Shown: positions 8,543 to 15,612 of the stretch, in pieces | Layout of the letters: each line of letters starts with the position of its first letter | Numbering within the stretch: the stretch's first letter is position 1 | Assembly: GCA_002352375.1 (NCBI GenBank) | Contig: DEIH01000165.1 | Location: 1-24,912 of the forward strand | DNA from: Spirochaeta sp. UBA2779 | GTDB lineage: Bacteria > Spirochaetota > Spirochaetia > DSM-2461 | DNA length: 24,912 nt | Direction: 5' to 3' | The notes under the pieces: model-generated | What the model was told of the DNA's origin: nothing | Databases searched by the model: none | The model's input: the letters and a program-made list of their open reading frames with translations, nothing else | Program-made: the position numbers and the translations under genes

Positions 8543-9533
8543 TCCACTACTCTTAAGCGCTTTGAATCGTTTGCCCGGTCATAACGGATGGCTTAAGCAC
8601 TCAATTCTTTCATCCTGCAGGGATGTAAAAGACCTTCCCGAGGCTATTTTTGAATACAAGTCAAAGCGTCCCTTGAGATCCAAGGGCAGGATTCAGGAAG
8701 CTGATCGCCTGCTCAGAGAAGCAGAAACTGAAATCCGAAGACTTAATTACTACAGAATCGGATATAAAGTTCTTGGAGAATCAGATTATCCTGCATCCCT
8801 GGCACTTATTGAAGATCCACCGCTGCTCCTCTACTACAGAGGCATACCGGCATTTAACCGAAAACCGGGAATTGCCATCGTGGGAACACGCCGACCCTCT
8901 GGCTCTGCAATGAGGCAGGCCTATAAGTTGGGACTTGAGTTTTCTCTGGCTGATTATCCGGTTGTTTCCGGCCTGGCTTTTGGAATTGACAGAGCTGTGC
9001 ATGAAGGAGCTCTGGACGGCTGCGGTGCAACCTGGGCTGTTCTGGCTGGCGGGCTGGATCGTCCCAGTCCACTTTCACACCGTAGACTGGCATCAAAAAT
9101 ACTGGATAACGGCGGGGCCCTTATCGGTGAAATCACACCGGGGACTTACCCGGCTAAATATGCTTTTCCCAGAAGAAATCGCATCCTAAGCGGCTTGAGC
9201 CGCGGCTGCATCGTTGTCCAGGCTCCCACAGGTTCTGGAGCTTTGATAACAGCTGACTTTGCCTTGGACCAGAATCGCGATCTGTATGTTGCATCATCTG
9301 GATTGGAAGGTGCCTCCTCTGGTGGAACCCGGAATCTGGAACGTCAGGGTGCTCCGGTAATATCCGGTATTTCAGATGTGATGAGGGATTGGGGCAGATT
9401 CATGGATATTCCTGCGGTTGATAACATTCCGGGCCCCGGGGGATCTGACGATCTGGCACGAATGATGAAAATGGAATTGGATGGCCGGTTGCACCGGTAT
9501 ATGGGAGGTTGGTTTGAGTATCGAGGCGCATGA
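8532..9533 (+). CDS. dprA: DNA-processing protein DprA (Smf), shortened C-terminus
   Basis: DprA binds single-stranded DNA and loads RecA, protecting incoming DNA during transformation. The 333-residue product has a helical N-terminal region (1-80) and the Rossmann core with IAIVGTRRPSGSA (114-126), VVSGLAFGIDRAVHEGAL (144-161), FPRRNRILSGLSRG (212-225) and the SGALITADFAL segment (235-245). The C-terminal winged-helix domain usual in DprA is cut down: only the last part, MELDGRLHRYMGGWFEYRG, resembles it. ATG 8532 is chosen because GGAGG at 8522-8526 is 5 bases away; an in-frame TTG at 8517 has no such site. The gene overlaps its neighbours on both sides. In Treponema pallidum topA follows dprA (from memory); here xerC does. 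Confidence 0.93.
   Translation: MTHNPLLLSALNRLPGHNGWLKHSILSSCRDVKDLPEAIFEYKSKRPLRSKGRIQEADRLLREAETEIRRLNYYRIGYKVLGESDYPASLALIEDPPLLLYYRGIPAFNRKPGIAIVGTRRPSGSAMRQAYKLGLEFSLADYPVVSGLAFGIDRAVHEGALDGCGATWAVLAGGLDRPSPLSHRRLASKILDNGGALIGEITPGTYPAKYAFPRRNRILSGLSRGCIVVQAPTGSGALITADFALDQNRDLYVASSGLEGASSGGTRNLERQGAPVISGISDVMRDWGRFMDIPAVDNIPGPGGSDDLARMMKMELDGRLHRYMGGWFEYRGA
9503..9508 (+). promoter_or_regulatory. Ribosome-binding site deciding a TTG start for xerC
   Basis: GGGAGG lies 5 bases before TTG 9514, inside the 3' end of dprA. The alternative in-frame ATG at 9481 has no comparable site upstream and would lengthen the overlap with dprA to 53 bases. Confidence 0.55.
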
Positions 9534-10425
9534 TTGGCTTGAACATTTGCGGGATGTCAGACGGCTTTCCGACTCAACAATACGTTCTTACCGCAGAGAT
9601 CTGGCCTCTTGGTCGGCATTTCTCGGGGAACAGGGACTAACCGACTTGGATGCAGGGCAAAGTGAAGCCAGAATGTTTATGGCCCGGATGTCTTCCAGGC
9701 ACATGGCCTCGGCAACGGTAAATCGTCGGTTGTCAGCTCTCAAGGGGTACTATGAATGGCGCCGTCGGAGAATCCCAGGTACAGTTAATCCATTTCTCAG
9801 CTCCCGAACGGTAAAAAAGGGTCGGCGGCTTCCCGGTTACCTTACCCATGAAGAAATTGAGGTGTTTCTTGACTCAACAGGGCTTGATTTTGCCGGATTA
9901 AGAGACAAAGTCCTCTTTGAGTTACTATATTCAACCGGCTGTCGGGTTGGTGAAATCTGCTCCCTTAACGTTGTTGATGTGGTGCGACGGCAGGTAAGAG
10001 TCCGGGGGAAAGGTGATAAAGAGCGAATGGTATTTATTGGAAGCAGAGCGGCAGAAGCTCTGGATAACTACCTGCCCCTCCGGCTCGAGCATTCAGCAGA
10101 AGATCCGGACAGCCGCCAGGCCTTGATTCTTGATTTGAGAGGTGAGCGTTTAACCAGTCGTGGTGTGTACTATCTCATCCGGCGCTATGCCGCTATAACA
10201 GGCATGGCCAAAAAGGTAACACCTCATACTTTCAGGCACAGTTTTGCAACTCATGTGCTTGATGAAGGTGCTGATATCCGAACTGTTCAGGAATTACTGG
10301 GACATGCCAGTCTTTCAACAACACAGATTTATACACATACAGGGATTGAGAGGATTAAACAGGTGTACCGCTTGTCTCATCCCCACGCAAAGCGTACGGT
10401 AAATACCGGAGGAAACAATGCCTGA
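9514..10425 (+). CDS. xerC: Tyrosine recombinase, XerC-like
   Basis: This is the second Xer-type recombinase of the window and the likely partner of the XerD-like protein for resolving chromosome dimers. From TTG 9514 it has 303 residues: an N-terminal DNA-binding domain (about 1-95) and a full catalytic set of Arg144 (TGCRVGE), Lys166 (RGKGDKERMV), His238 and Arg241 (PHTFRHSFATH), His264 (LLGHASLSTTQ) and Tyr273 (IYTH). The C-terminal SHPHAKR resembles the HPRAKR end of XerC. Location immediately before hslVU matches CodV (XerC) in Bacillus subtilis, where codV precedes clpQ-clpY. The gene overlaps dprA by 20 bases and hslV by 8. An ATG at 9481 would add 11 residues but lacks a ribosome site. 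Confidence 0.9.
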   Translation: MSIEAHDWLEHLRDVRRLSDSTIRSYRRDLASWSAFLGEQGLTDLDAGQSEARMFMARMSSRHMASATVNRRLSALKGYYEWRRRRIPGTVNPFLSSRTVKKGRRLPGYLTHEEIEVFLDSTGLDFAGLRDKVLFELLYSTGCRVGEICSLNVVDVVRRQVRVRGKGDKERMVFIGSRAAEALDNYLPLRLEHSAEDPDSRQALILDLRGERLTSRGVYYLIRRYAAITGMAKKVTPHTFRHSFATHVLDEGADIRTVQELLGHASLSTTQIYTHTGIERIKQVYRLSHPHAKRTVNTGGNNA

Positions 10426-10963
10426 GATACGAGGAACAACAATAGTCGCTGTCCGGAAAAACGGACAGGTTGCCATGGCTGGAGATGGACAGGTAACCCT
10501 GGGCGAATCGGTAATAATGAAAGGTAAGGCCCGGAAAGTCCGGCGGCTTTACAACGATAGAGTTCTTGTTGGTTTTGCCGGTTCAACAGCCGATGCATTC
10601 ACACTTGAAGAACGTTTTGAGGGGAAATTAAAAGAGTTTGCCGGTGATGTTACCAGGGCTGCTGTGGAATTGGCCAAGGATTGGCGTACAGACCGCATCC
10701 TACGCCGTCTTGAAGCGATGCTTCTGGTGGCAGACCTTGAGATAACTCTTCTTCTCAGCGGTAACGGGGATGTTATCGAACCTGATGAAGGGGCGGTGGC
10801 CATCGGCAGTGGTGGGAATTATGCCTATTCTGCGGCCATGGCCTATCTGGATGGTTCAGATCTGGATGCAAAAAATATAGCCCAGCGATCAATTCAAATA
10901 GCATCTGAAATTTGTGTCTTTACGAATAACAGCATTACCCTGGAGGTTTTGGAAAATGAGTAA
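10418..10963 (+). CDS. hslV: ATP-dependent protease peptidase subunit HslV (ClpQ)
   Basis: HslV is the proteasome-like Ntn-hydrolase that degrades proteins unfolded by HslU in the cytoplasm. The 181 residues contain TTIVAVRKNGQVAMAGDGQVTLG, quoted here only to mark the fold (residues 7-29), then KARKVRRLYNDRVLVGFAGS and TADAFTLEERFE, all family hallmarks. The catalytic nucleophile must be an N-terminal Thr, so the six residues MPEIRG before Thr7 are a short propeptide that has to be removed. GGAGG upstream supports ATG 10418, which overlaps the xerC stop by 8 bases. The stop overlaps the hslU start by another 8 bases, consistent with coupled production of the two partners. Confidence 0.97.
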   Translation: MPEIRGTTIVAVRKNGQVAMAGDGQVTLGESVIMKGKARKVRRLYNDRVLVGFAGSTADAFTLEERFEGKLKEFAGDVTRAAVELAKDWRTDRILRRLEAMLLVADLEITLLLSGNGDVIEPDEGAVAIGSGGNYAYSAAMAYLDGSDLDAKNIAQRSIQIASEICVFTNNSITLEVLENE

Positions 10964-12317
10964 ACTTGAGGGACTTACACCCCAGGAAATTGTCGATGCT
11001 CTGGATCATTACATCATCGGTCAGAACGCAGCTAAGAAATCTGTTGCCATAGCTTTAAGAAATCGGCAGCGCCGGGCAAAACTTCCTGATGATATCAGAG
11101 ATGAAGTTGCACCGAAAAACATATTGATGATCGGTCCTACCGGTGTGGGGAAAACCGAGATTGCCCGCCGATTGGCCAAACTTTCCGGAGCACCGTTTAT
11201 CAAGGTTGAAGCGACAAAGTTTACCGAAGTGGGATATGTCGGTCGGGATGTGGAATCCATGGTGAGAGACCTTATGGCGCAAGCCGTATCTATGGTGAAA
11301 GAAGAAATGAAAGCCGGCGTTGAACAGGCCGCCAAAGAAGCCGCTGAAGAAGCTCTTCTCGATGTTCTGGTCCCCGGTTCATCAGCTCCCCCACCGGAAG
11401 GGGTTGATATTAATACGCCGGTTGAGCCTGACAGAGGTGCTCATGCCCGGGATGTTCTTCGAAAAAAACTTCGGGAAGGGGCTCTGGACGACCGGATGGT
11501 GGAAATTTCTTCCGGTGGCGGCCGAAAACCCCATGTTGAAGTTATTTCCGGAGCTGGTGTCGAGCAGATGGGCTTTGATTTCGGGAATCTTGGTTCCATT
11601 TTTCAGGGACCGAAGAAACCCCGGAAGGTAAAAGTAGCCCGTGCCAGAGAGCTGATGGAAGCAGAGCAGCAGGAAAAGCTTATTGATGCAGAAAGTGCGA
11701 TAGAAACAGCCAGGGATCGGGTTCAGAATGCCGGAATTATCTTCATTGATGAAATTGATAAGATTGCGGTGAAAGAAGGCCGCTCCGGAGGGCCTGATAT
11801 TTCAAGGGAAGGCGTTCAACGTGATATATTGCCAATTGTTGAAGGATCTTCGGTCAGTACCAAATACGGTATTGTAGATACAGGCCATATACTATTTATT
11901 GCAGCCGGTGCGTTCAACTTGTCAAAACCTTCAGATCTTATACCTGAACTCCAGGGAAGATTTCCTCTCAGGGTGGAATTGGAATCTCTCACAGCTGAAG
12001 ACTTCAAGGAGATTCTCACATCACCGAAAAATGCTCTTACCCGACAGTACGTCGAACTTCTTGCCACTGAGGATGTAACTCTTATCTTCAAGGATGATGC
12101 TGTTAAACGTCTGTCGGATATAGCTGCGGAAGTAAATACGAGCACAGAGAATATCGGTGCACGCAGGCTTCACACAGTTCTGGAACTGCTTCTGGAGGAG
12201 GTTTCCTTTGATGCGCCGAATCTTGGAGGGCAGACGGTAACAGTAACACCGGAATATGTGAATGAACGCTTGAATATGATAATTGAAGACCGCGATCTGT
12301 CAAGGTACATATTATGA
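10956..12317 (+). CDS. hslU: ATP-dependent protease ATPase subunit HslU (ClpY)
   Basis: HslU is the AAA+ unfoldase that feeds substrates into HslV. The 453-residue protein begins MSKLEGLTPQEIVDALDHYI, a typical HslU start. It has Walker A GPTGVGKT (60-67), the pore loop GYVG (93-96), a long charged insertion domain (about 110-245), and Walker B FIDEIDK (263-269). The conserved tail EDRDLSRYIL inserts into HslV pockets in characterised complexes. The start at ATG 10956 is supported by GGAGG at 10942-10946 and by homology; an in-frame ATG at 10914 would add 14 unrelated residues inside hslV. A 106-base gap follows before flgB. Confidence 0.97.
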   Translation: MSKLEGLTPQEIVDALDHYIIGQNAAKKSVAIALRNRQRRAKLPDDIRDEVAPKNILMIGPTGVGKTEIARRLAKLSGAPFIKVEATKFTEVGYVGRDVESMVRDLMAQAVSMVKEEMKAGVEQAAKEAAEEALLDVLVPGSSAPPPEGVDINTPVEPDRGAHARDVLRKKLREGALDDRMVEISSGGGRKPHVEVISGAGVEQMGFDFGNLGSIFQGPKKPRKVKVARARELMEAEQQEKLIDAESAIETARDRVQNAGIIFIDEIDKIAVKEGRSGGPDISREGVQRDILPIVEGSSVSTKYGIVDTGHILFIAAGAFNLSKPSDLIPELQGRFPLRVELESLTAEDFKEILTSPKNALTRQYVELLATEDVTLIFKDDAVKRLSDIAAEVNTSTENIGARRLHTVLELLLEEVSFDAPNLGGQTVTVTPEYVNERLNMIIEDRDLSRYIL

Positions 12318-12423
12318 GTAATCGGAACTCAGAGAGGGCCTGAAACATGCCGAAAATGGAGATGAGGGGATGTCCTTCAGAGCCCGGGGAGTGGGTGATG
12401 AAGAAGAATCCCGGGAGGAACAT
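12318..12423 (+). other. Gap between hslU and the flagellar genes
   Basis: This 106-base gap is the natural place for a flagellar promoter, but I see no convincing sigma-70, sigma-28 or sigma-54 consensus and no terminator hairpin with a T-run. GGGAGG at 12413-12418, 5 bases before ATG 12424, is the flgB ribosome site. An in-frame extension of flgB up to ATG 12370 exists but would place a strong ribosome site inside the gene. Confidence 0.5.
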
Positions 12424-12840
12424 ATGTTAGAAAACACAACATTTGCCAAATCCGTAGATCTTCTCCAGAGAAATATGGCGGTATCTACTTTGAGGCGGCA
12501 GGTTATTTCAAACAACATCGCCAATGCTGAAACGCCAAACTTCAAGCGGTCTGAGGTGAGTTTTGAAGCGGAACTCGGCCGGGCTCTGGCGTCGGAGAAA
12601 CTGGATAAATCCATCGGGGTTGTTACCAATGTAAAGCATATTCCGTTCAACAGTACTGTGGATTATCGAACAGTCGGTCCGAAGATTGCTTTAGATTACC
12701 TGACTACTTCTAAAAACAACGGTAACAACGTGGATATAGAACGGGAAATGATGCAAGCCACTGAAAATCAGATGATGTATGAACTGATGACCAAGGCCGT
12801 CAGCCATGAGTTTCGTCAGATTAATATCGTGCTCAGGTAA
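12424..12840 (+). CDS. flgB: Flagellar basal-body rod protein FlgB
   Basis: FlgB forms part of the proximal rod of the flagellar axle and is exported through the flagellar type III system. The 138 residues carry the rod-protein N-terminal motif VISNNIANAETPNFKR (about 29-44) and the family C-terminal helix with DIEREMMQATENQMMYELMT. The length is normal for FlgB. The start at 12424 is chosen on its ribosome site and on the canonical beginning MLENTTFAKSVDLLQRNM. It opens the flagellar part of the window. Downstream, flgC is separated by an unusual 180-base gap. Confidence 0.96.
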   Translation: MLENTTFAKSVDLLQRNMAVSTLRRQVISNNIANAETPNFKRSEVSFEAELGRALASEKLDKSIGVVTNVKHIPFNSTVDYRTVGPKIALDYLTTSKNNGNNVDIEREMMQATENQMMYELMTKAVSHEFRQINIVLR

Positions 12841-12842
12841 GA

Positions 12843-12860
12843 GGAGAGTTTAGGCATATG
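12843..12860 (+). repeat. Direct repeat, copy 1 of the flgC leader
   Basis: GGAGAGTTTAGGCATATG just after flgB matches 16 of 18 bases of the ribosome-binding and start region of flgC at 13006-13023. The two copies are 163 bases apart and bracket the inverted-repeat insertion. Confidence 0.75.
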
Positions 12861-13016
12861 CTGAAGAACAATTACAATGTAAATGCTCCCCTCTATACGG
12901 TGCAATCCATAAGCCTGCAGGATGAATTGCTTGAAACGATTTACGTTTTCGACTGCCATCAATTTCCGCAATTCATGCGGCCTTTGATGAATTGCACCTG
13001 GAACGGGAGGGTTTAG
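12858..13016 (+). CDS. Small ORF of 52 codons between flgB and flgC
   Basis: No family is recognised. The ORF starts at the ATG inside the first copy of the duplicated flgC leader, so it has a credible ribosome site (GAGGAG at 12841-12846), and it ends with TAG inside the second copy, 4 bases before flgC. The product begins MLKNNYNVNAPLYTVQ and ends NCTWNGRV, with two cysteines, no signal peptide and no membrane segment. Its body overlaps the inverted repeat. It may be translated only because an inserted sequence captured a ribosome site, so a functional protein is doubtful. Confidence 0.3.
   Translation: MLKNNYNVNAPLYTVQSISLQDELLETIYVFDCHQFPQFMRPLMNCTWNGRV
12899..12998 (+). repeat. Imperfect inverted repeat, about 100 bases (foldback element)
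   Basis: The outer arms GGTGCAATCCAT (12899-12910) and ATGAATTGCACC (12987-12998) pair at 11 of 12 positions. Inner arms ATGAATTGC (12922-12930) and GCAATTCAT (12968-12976) pair perfectly over 9. A small apical stem GAAACG/CGTTTTC (12933-12938 with 12944-12950) closes the top. The arms can also fold locally as two hairpins (12902-12910 with 12922-12930, and 12968-12976 with 12987-12995). This could be a small non-autonomous palindromic element or an RNA structure; the sequence alone does not decide. Confidence 0.75.
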
Positions 13017-13023
13017 GTATATG
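13006..13023 (+). repeat. Direct repeat, copy 2: flgC ribosome site and start
   Basis: GGAGGGTTTAGGTATATG contains the working ribosome site and ATG of flgC. It differs from the copy at 12843-12860 at two positions only. Removing one copy plus the 145 bases between them would leave a 17-base flgB-flgC gap, typical for this operon. Confidence 0.75.
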
Positions 13024-13479
13024 GGTTTATTCACAACTATCAATACGGCGGCTTCGGGGCTGACAGCTGAGCGGCTCAGACTTGATGTTATTTCTGATAA
13101 CATTGCCAATGCCAGTACTACCAGAACGGCTGAAGGCGGTGCCTATCGGCGCAGTCGGGTTGTCTTTCGGCCCAGAGTGGATCAGCCGTATTGGCGAAGT
13201 CCGTTTCTTCCTGAGTCCCTACAGAACAAAATTGGTGCCGGTGTTCGTGTTGCCTCAATTGACAAAGATATGGACAGTGAATTGGTGCTGAAATGGGATC
13301 CTACCCATCCGGATGCCATAAAAACAGGCCCCAAGGCAGGATATGTAGAGATGCCCAATGTAAATGTTGTTACTGAAATGGTGGATATGATATCCGCCTC
13401 CCGGGCCTATGAAGCTAATGTGGCCATTATGGACGGTTCAAAGAGCATGTTCCGTAAGGCTCTGGAGATAGGGGGTTAA
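13021..13479 (+). CDS. flgC: Flagellar basal-body rod protein FlgC
   Basis: FlgC is a proximal rod subunit. The 152 residues begin MGLFTTINTAASGLTAERLR and contain the rod motif DVISDNIANAST (21-32). The C-terminal helix NVVTEMVDMISASRAYEAN (about 119-137) is the conserved export and assembly segment shared by rod and hook proteins. The length is usual. The ribosome site GGGAGGG lies within a duplicated leader (see the repeat entries). The stop shares one base with the fliE start. Confidence 0.97.
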   Translation: MGLFTTINTAASGLTAERLRLDVISDNIANASTTRTAEGGAYRRSRVVFRPRVDQPYWRSPFLPESLQNKIGAGVRVASIDKDMDSELVLKWDPTHPDAIKTGPKAGYVEMPNVNVVTEMVDMISASRAYEANVAIMDGSKSMFRKALEIGG

Positions 13480-13814
13480 TGATGAGTTTAATTGATGCAA
13501 ATTCAGCCGTTGGAAATATAGTACAGATGACAAGGACTAATGCCGGCCATATGGACAGTAACGGTAATAAGGGGCTGCCGGTCGGGGAGGATCGAAGCGG
13601 CTTTGGGAATCTGGTTGCAGATGCTCTCGGGCGTGTGTCTGATCAGCAGCTTAGTGCTGATCAGTTGTTCCAGAAAATGATTACCAGTCCGGATGAGGTA
13701 GAGCCTCATGATGTAACCATTGCAATGGCTCAGGCTGAGATGAGCCTGAATTTGACAAAAGCTATAGTAGATCGTGCCGTGAAAGCCTACAACGATATTA
13801 CGGCGATGAGATAG
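13479..13814 (+). CDS. fliE: Flagellar hook-basal body protein FliE
   Basis: FliE joins the MS-ring to the rod and is an early export substrate. The 111-residue protein has a low-complexity, Asn/Gly-rich N-terminal half and the well conserved C-terminal region DVTIAMAQAEMSLNLTKAI followed by VDRAVKAYNDITAMR, typical of FliE. The length agrees with the family. Two consecutive ATG codons (13479 and 13482) are possible starts; the first overlaps the flgC stop by one base. A purine-rich GGGGG precedes both. Confidence 0.94.
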   Translation: MMSLIDANSAVGNIVQMTRTNAGHMDSNGNKGLPVGEDRSGFGNLVADALGRVSDQQLSADQLFQKMITSPDEVEPHDVTIAMAQAEMSLNLTKAIVDRAVKAYNDITAMR

Positions 13815-13896
13815 AACGTAAATTAACTTCCGGAAGCATGTAGATTTCGGATGGACAGCGGCTGGGAACCGCTATAAAACCTGGGGGGGTACAAAT
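13815..13896 (+). other. fliE-fliF gap with small palindromes and a weak promoter-like pair
   Basis: The gap holds a perfect 10-base palindrome CTTCCGGAAG (13827-13836) and a short hairpin AGCGG/CCGCT (13857-13861 with 13869-13873, loop of 7). TGGACA (13852-13857) and TATAAA (13873-13878) resemble -35 and -10 boxes but with a short 15-base spacer. GGGGGGG just before fliF is its ribosome site. There is no T-run, so a terminator is unlikely. Confidence 0.35.
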
Positions 13897-15609
13897 ATGC
13901 CTGAATGGCTTACCAATTTCTTTACAAAGGTAAAAAACCTTTGGGGCCAGTGGTCGATTACACGAAAGATTATTCTCATCGGAATAGTTGCTGTTGTTAT
14001 TGCTGCATTTGTGATGCTTGCGACGGTTTCATCAAAACCGACTCAAGTAACCGTTTTTAATGCGGTAATAAGTGATGAACAGCTGGCCGATAGAATCTCA
14101 ACAGCTCTTGATGCGGAAAATATTCCGCACAGCAGAGGCGCAGACGATATTTTCTACGCACAGGATGAAGCTACCGCAAGAAGAGCCAGAGCTTTGCTTG
14201 TACGTGAGGATTTACTCCCGGGGCAGCTCGATCCCTGGAATTTCTTTACCAACATGGACCGTTGGACTCTTACTGATTTTGACAGGGATGTGAATCTTCA
14301 GCTGGCTCTTAAATCTAATCTTGAACAGCATATCAGCGCTTTGAATGATGTTGATTCTGCAAAAGTTACACTGGTTATTCCTAAAGTCCAGTTATTTGCC
14401 GACGATCAGAAGCCTGTTACCACTTCTGTAATCATTCAGCCCAAACCAGGGAGTGATATCAGCCAGAACCGAAATAAAATTGAAGGTATTGTCAAATTAA
14501 TACAGTTTGCTGTTGAAGGTTTACTTGCTGAAAACATAACCATTATGGATATCAGCGGGAATGTTTTAAATGATTTTAACGGTCTGGAGGATGTTGATCG
14601 GTTAAATCTAACCAGCCGCATGCTTCGACAGAAAAAAGCTTTGGAGGCTCAATATACGGCATCCATCCTTCAATCTTTGAGTAATGTATTTACCCCGTCC
14701 AGGGTTGATATCGTTAATTTTGATATCGATCTTGAGTTTGTGAAGAAGGAAATAGCAACCCAGGAACATTTTCCTATAACCATGCAGCAAGACGATCCAA
14801 ATACCCCTTATAGTGAACTGGAAGTTGTTCCTTCTATTGTACGCAGCAAAGAAAATAGCAGTGAGAACTTTGAGGGTACAGGTTTTAATCCTGAGGGCCC
14901 CCCAGGGCAGGAAGGACAGACACCTCCGGCGTATCAGGATTTATCAAACCTGGTAGGCCATTACGAGTCAAATAAAAATATTGAAAATTATGAAATCAAT
15001 GTTCGGAATATTACCGAAGAAAAAAGCCCCTATGTAATAAACCGTATCAGTCTGGGTATGGTAATAGACGGTACCTGGGAGCTTAAGTTTGATGATAAAG
15101 GTGAGCCTGTTGTTCTGCCGGGGGATATGAGAGAACGTGTGTACGAACCGGTTTCCCAGGATGTGCTGTCCCAGGCTCTGGAGGTTGTTAAAGGAGCTGT
15201 TGGTTATTCAAGAGCCCGGGGTGATGTTGTTACCGTAGAAAATATACCCTTCGACCGAAATGAACAGTTCCGTCTGGACGATGAAGCATGGATGAAAAAA
15301 CGGCAGATGCAGCGTGTGGTACTCTGGAGTATTATCGGGGTAACAGCTGTAATCTTCCTGTTCGTTGTAGCCAGACTTATCAGTCGTCAGCTTGAAAAAC
15401 GACGCAGGGAACGTGAAGAAGAACTGGCCAGACAGCATCAGGCCATGCGTGAGCAGGCCTTGAGGAATGCTGAAGAAGATGGAATCGAAGTCGAAATGTC
15501 CGTCCATGAGCGGGCGCGGATCGAGATGCAGGAGAATGCCAAAAATATGGCAAGAGAGCATCCCGAAGACGTAGCACAGCTCATTCGGACATGGCTTGCA
15601 GAGGAGTAG
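13897..15609 (+). CDS. fliF: Flagellar MS-ring protein FliF
   Basis: FliF builds the MS-ring in the inner membrane, the base on which rod, switch and export gate assemble. The 570 residues have the expected plan: a cytoplasmic N-terminus, a first membrane helix (about 25-44), periplasmic ring-building domains including SAKVTLVIPKVQLF, a low-complexity loop rich in Gly, Pro and Glu (about 325-350), a second membrane helix (about 473-495), and a charged cytoplasmic tail. The end, AREHPEDVAQLIRTWLAEE, is the conserved FliG-binding segment. fliG follows three bases downstream, so the two interacting partners are made together. Confidence 0.97.
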   Translation: MPEWLTNFFTKVKNLWGQWSITRKIILIGIVAVVIAAFVMLATVSSKPTQVTVFNAVISDEQLADRISTALDAENIPHSRGADDIFYAQDEATARRARALLVREDLLPGQLDPWNFFTNMDRWTLTDFDRDVNLQLALKSNLEQHISALNDVDSAKVTLVIPKVQLFADDQKPVTTSVIIQPKPGSDISQNRNKIEGIVKLIQFAVEGLLAENITIMDISGNVLNDFNGLEDVDRLNLTSRMLRQKKALEAQYTASILQSLSNVFTPSRVDIVNFDIDLEFVKKEIATQEHFPITMQQDDPNTPYSELEVVPSIVRSKENSSENFEGTGFNPEGPPGQEGQTPPAYQDLSNLVGHYESNKNIENYEINVRNITEEKSPYVINRISLGMVIDGTWELKFDDKGEPVVLPGDMRERVYEPVSQDVLSQALEVVKGAVGYSRARGDVVTVENIPFDRNEQFRLDDEAWMKKRQMQRVVLWSIIGVTAVIFLFVVARLISRQLEKRRREREEELARQHQAMREQALRNAEEDGIEVEMSVHERARIEMQENAKNMAREHPEDVAQLIRTWLAEE

Positions 15610-15612
15610 TGT

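Noticed and set aside
10914..10955. N-terminal extension of hslU from ATG 10914
   Set aside because: It lies inside hslV in another frame and precedes the canonical HslU start MSKLEGLTP, which has its own GGAGG.
12370..12423. N-terminal extension of flgB from ATG 12370
   Set aside because: The added residues are unlike any FlgB, and GGGAGG at 12413-12418 marks the internal ATG 12424 as the start.
12816..13109. Minus-strand ORF of 97 codons across the flgB-flgC gap
   Set aside because: It runs through the ends of flgB and flgC and through the inverted repeat, has no credible ribosome site, and its product matches no family I know.
13857..13873. Factor-independent terminator before fliF
   Set aside because: The stem is only five pairs and is followed by ATAAAACC, not a run of T.
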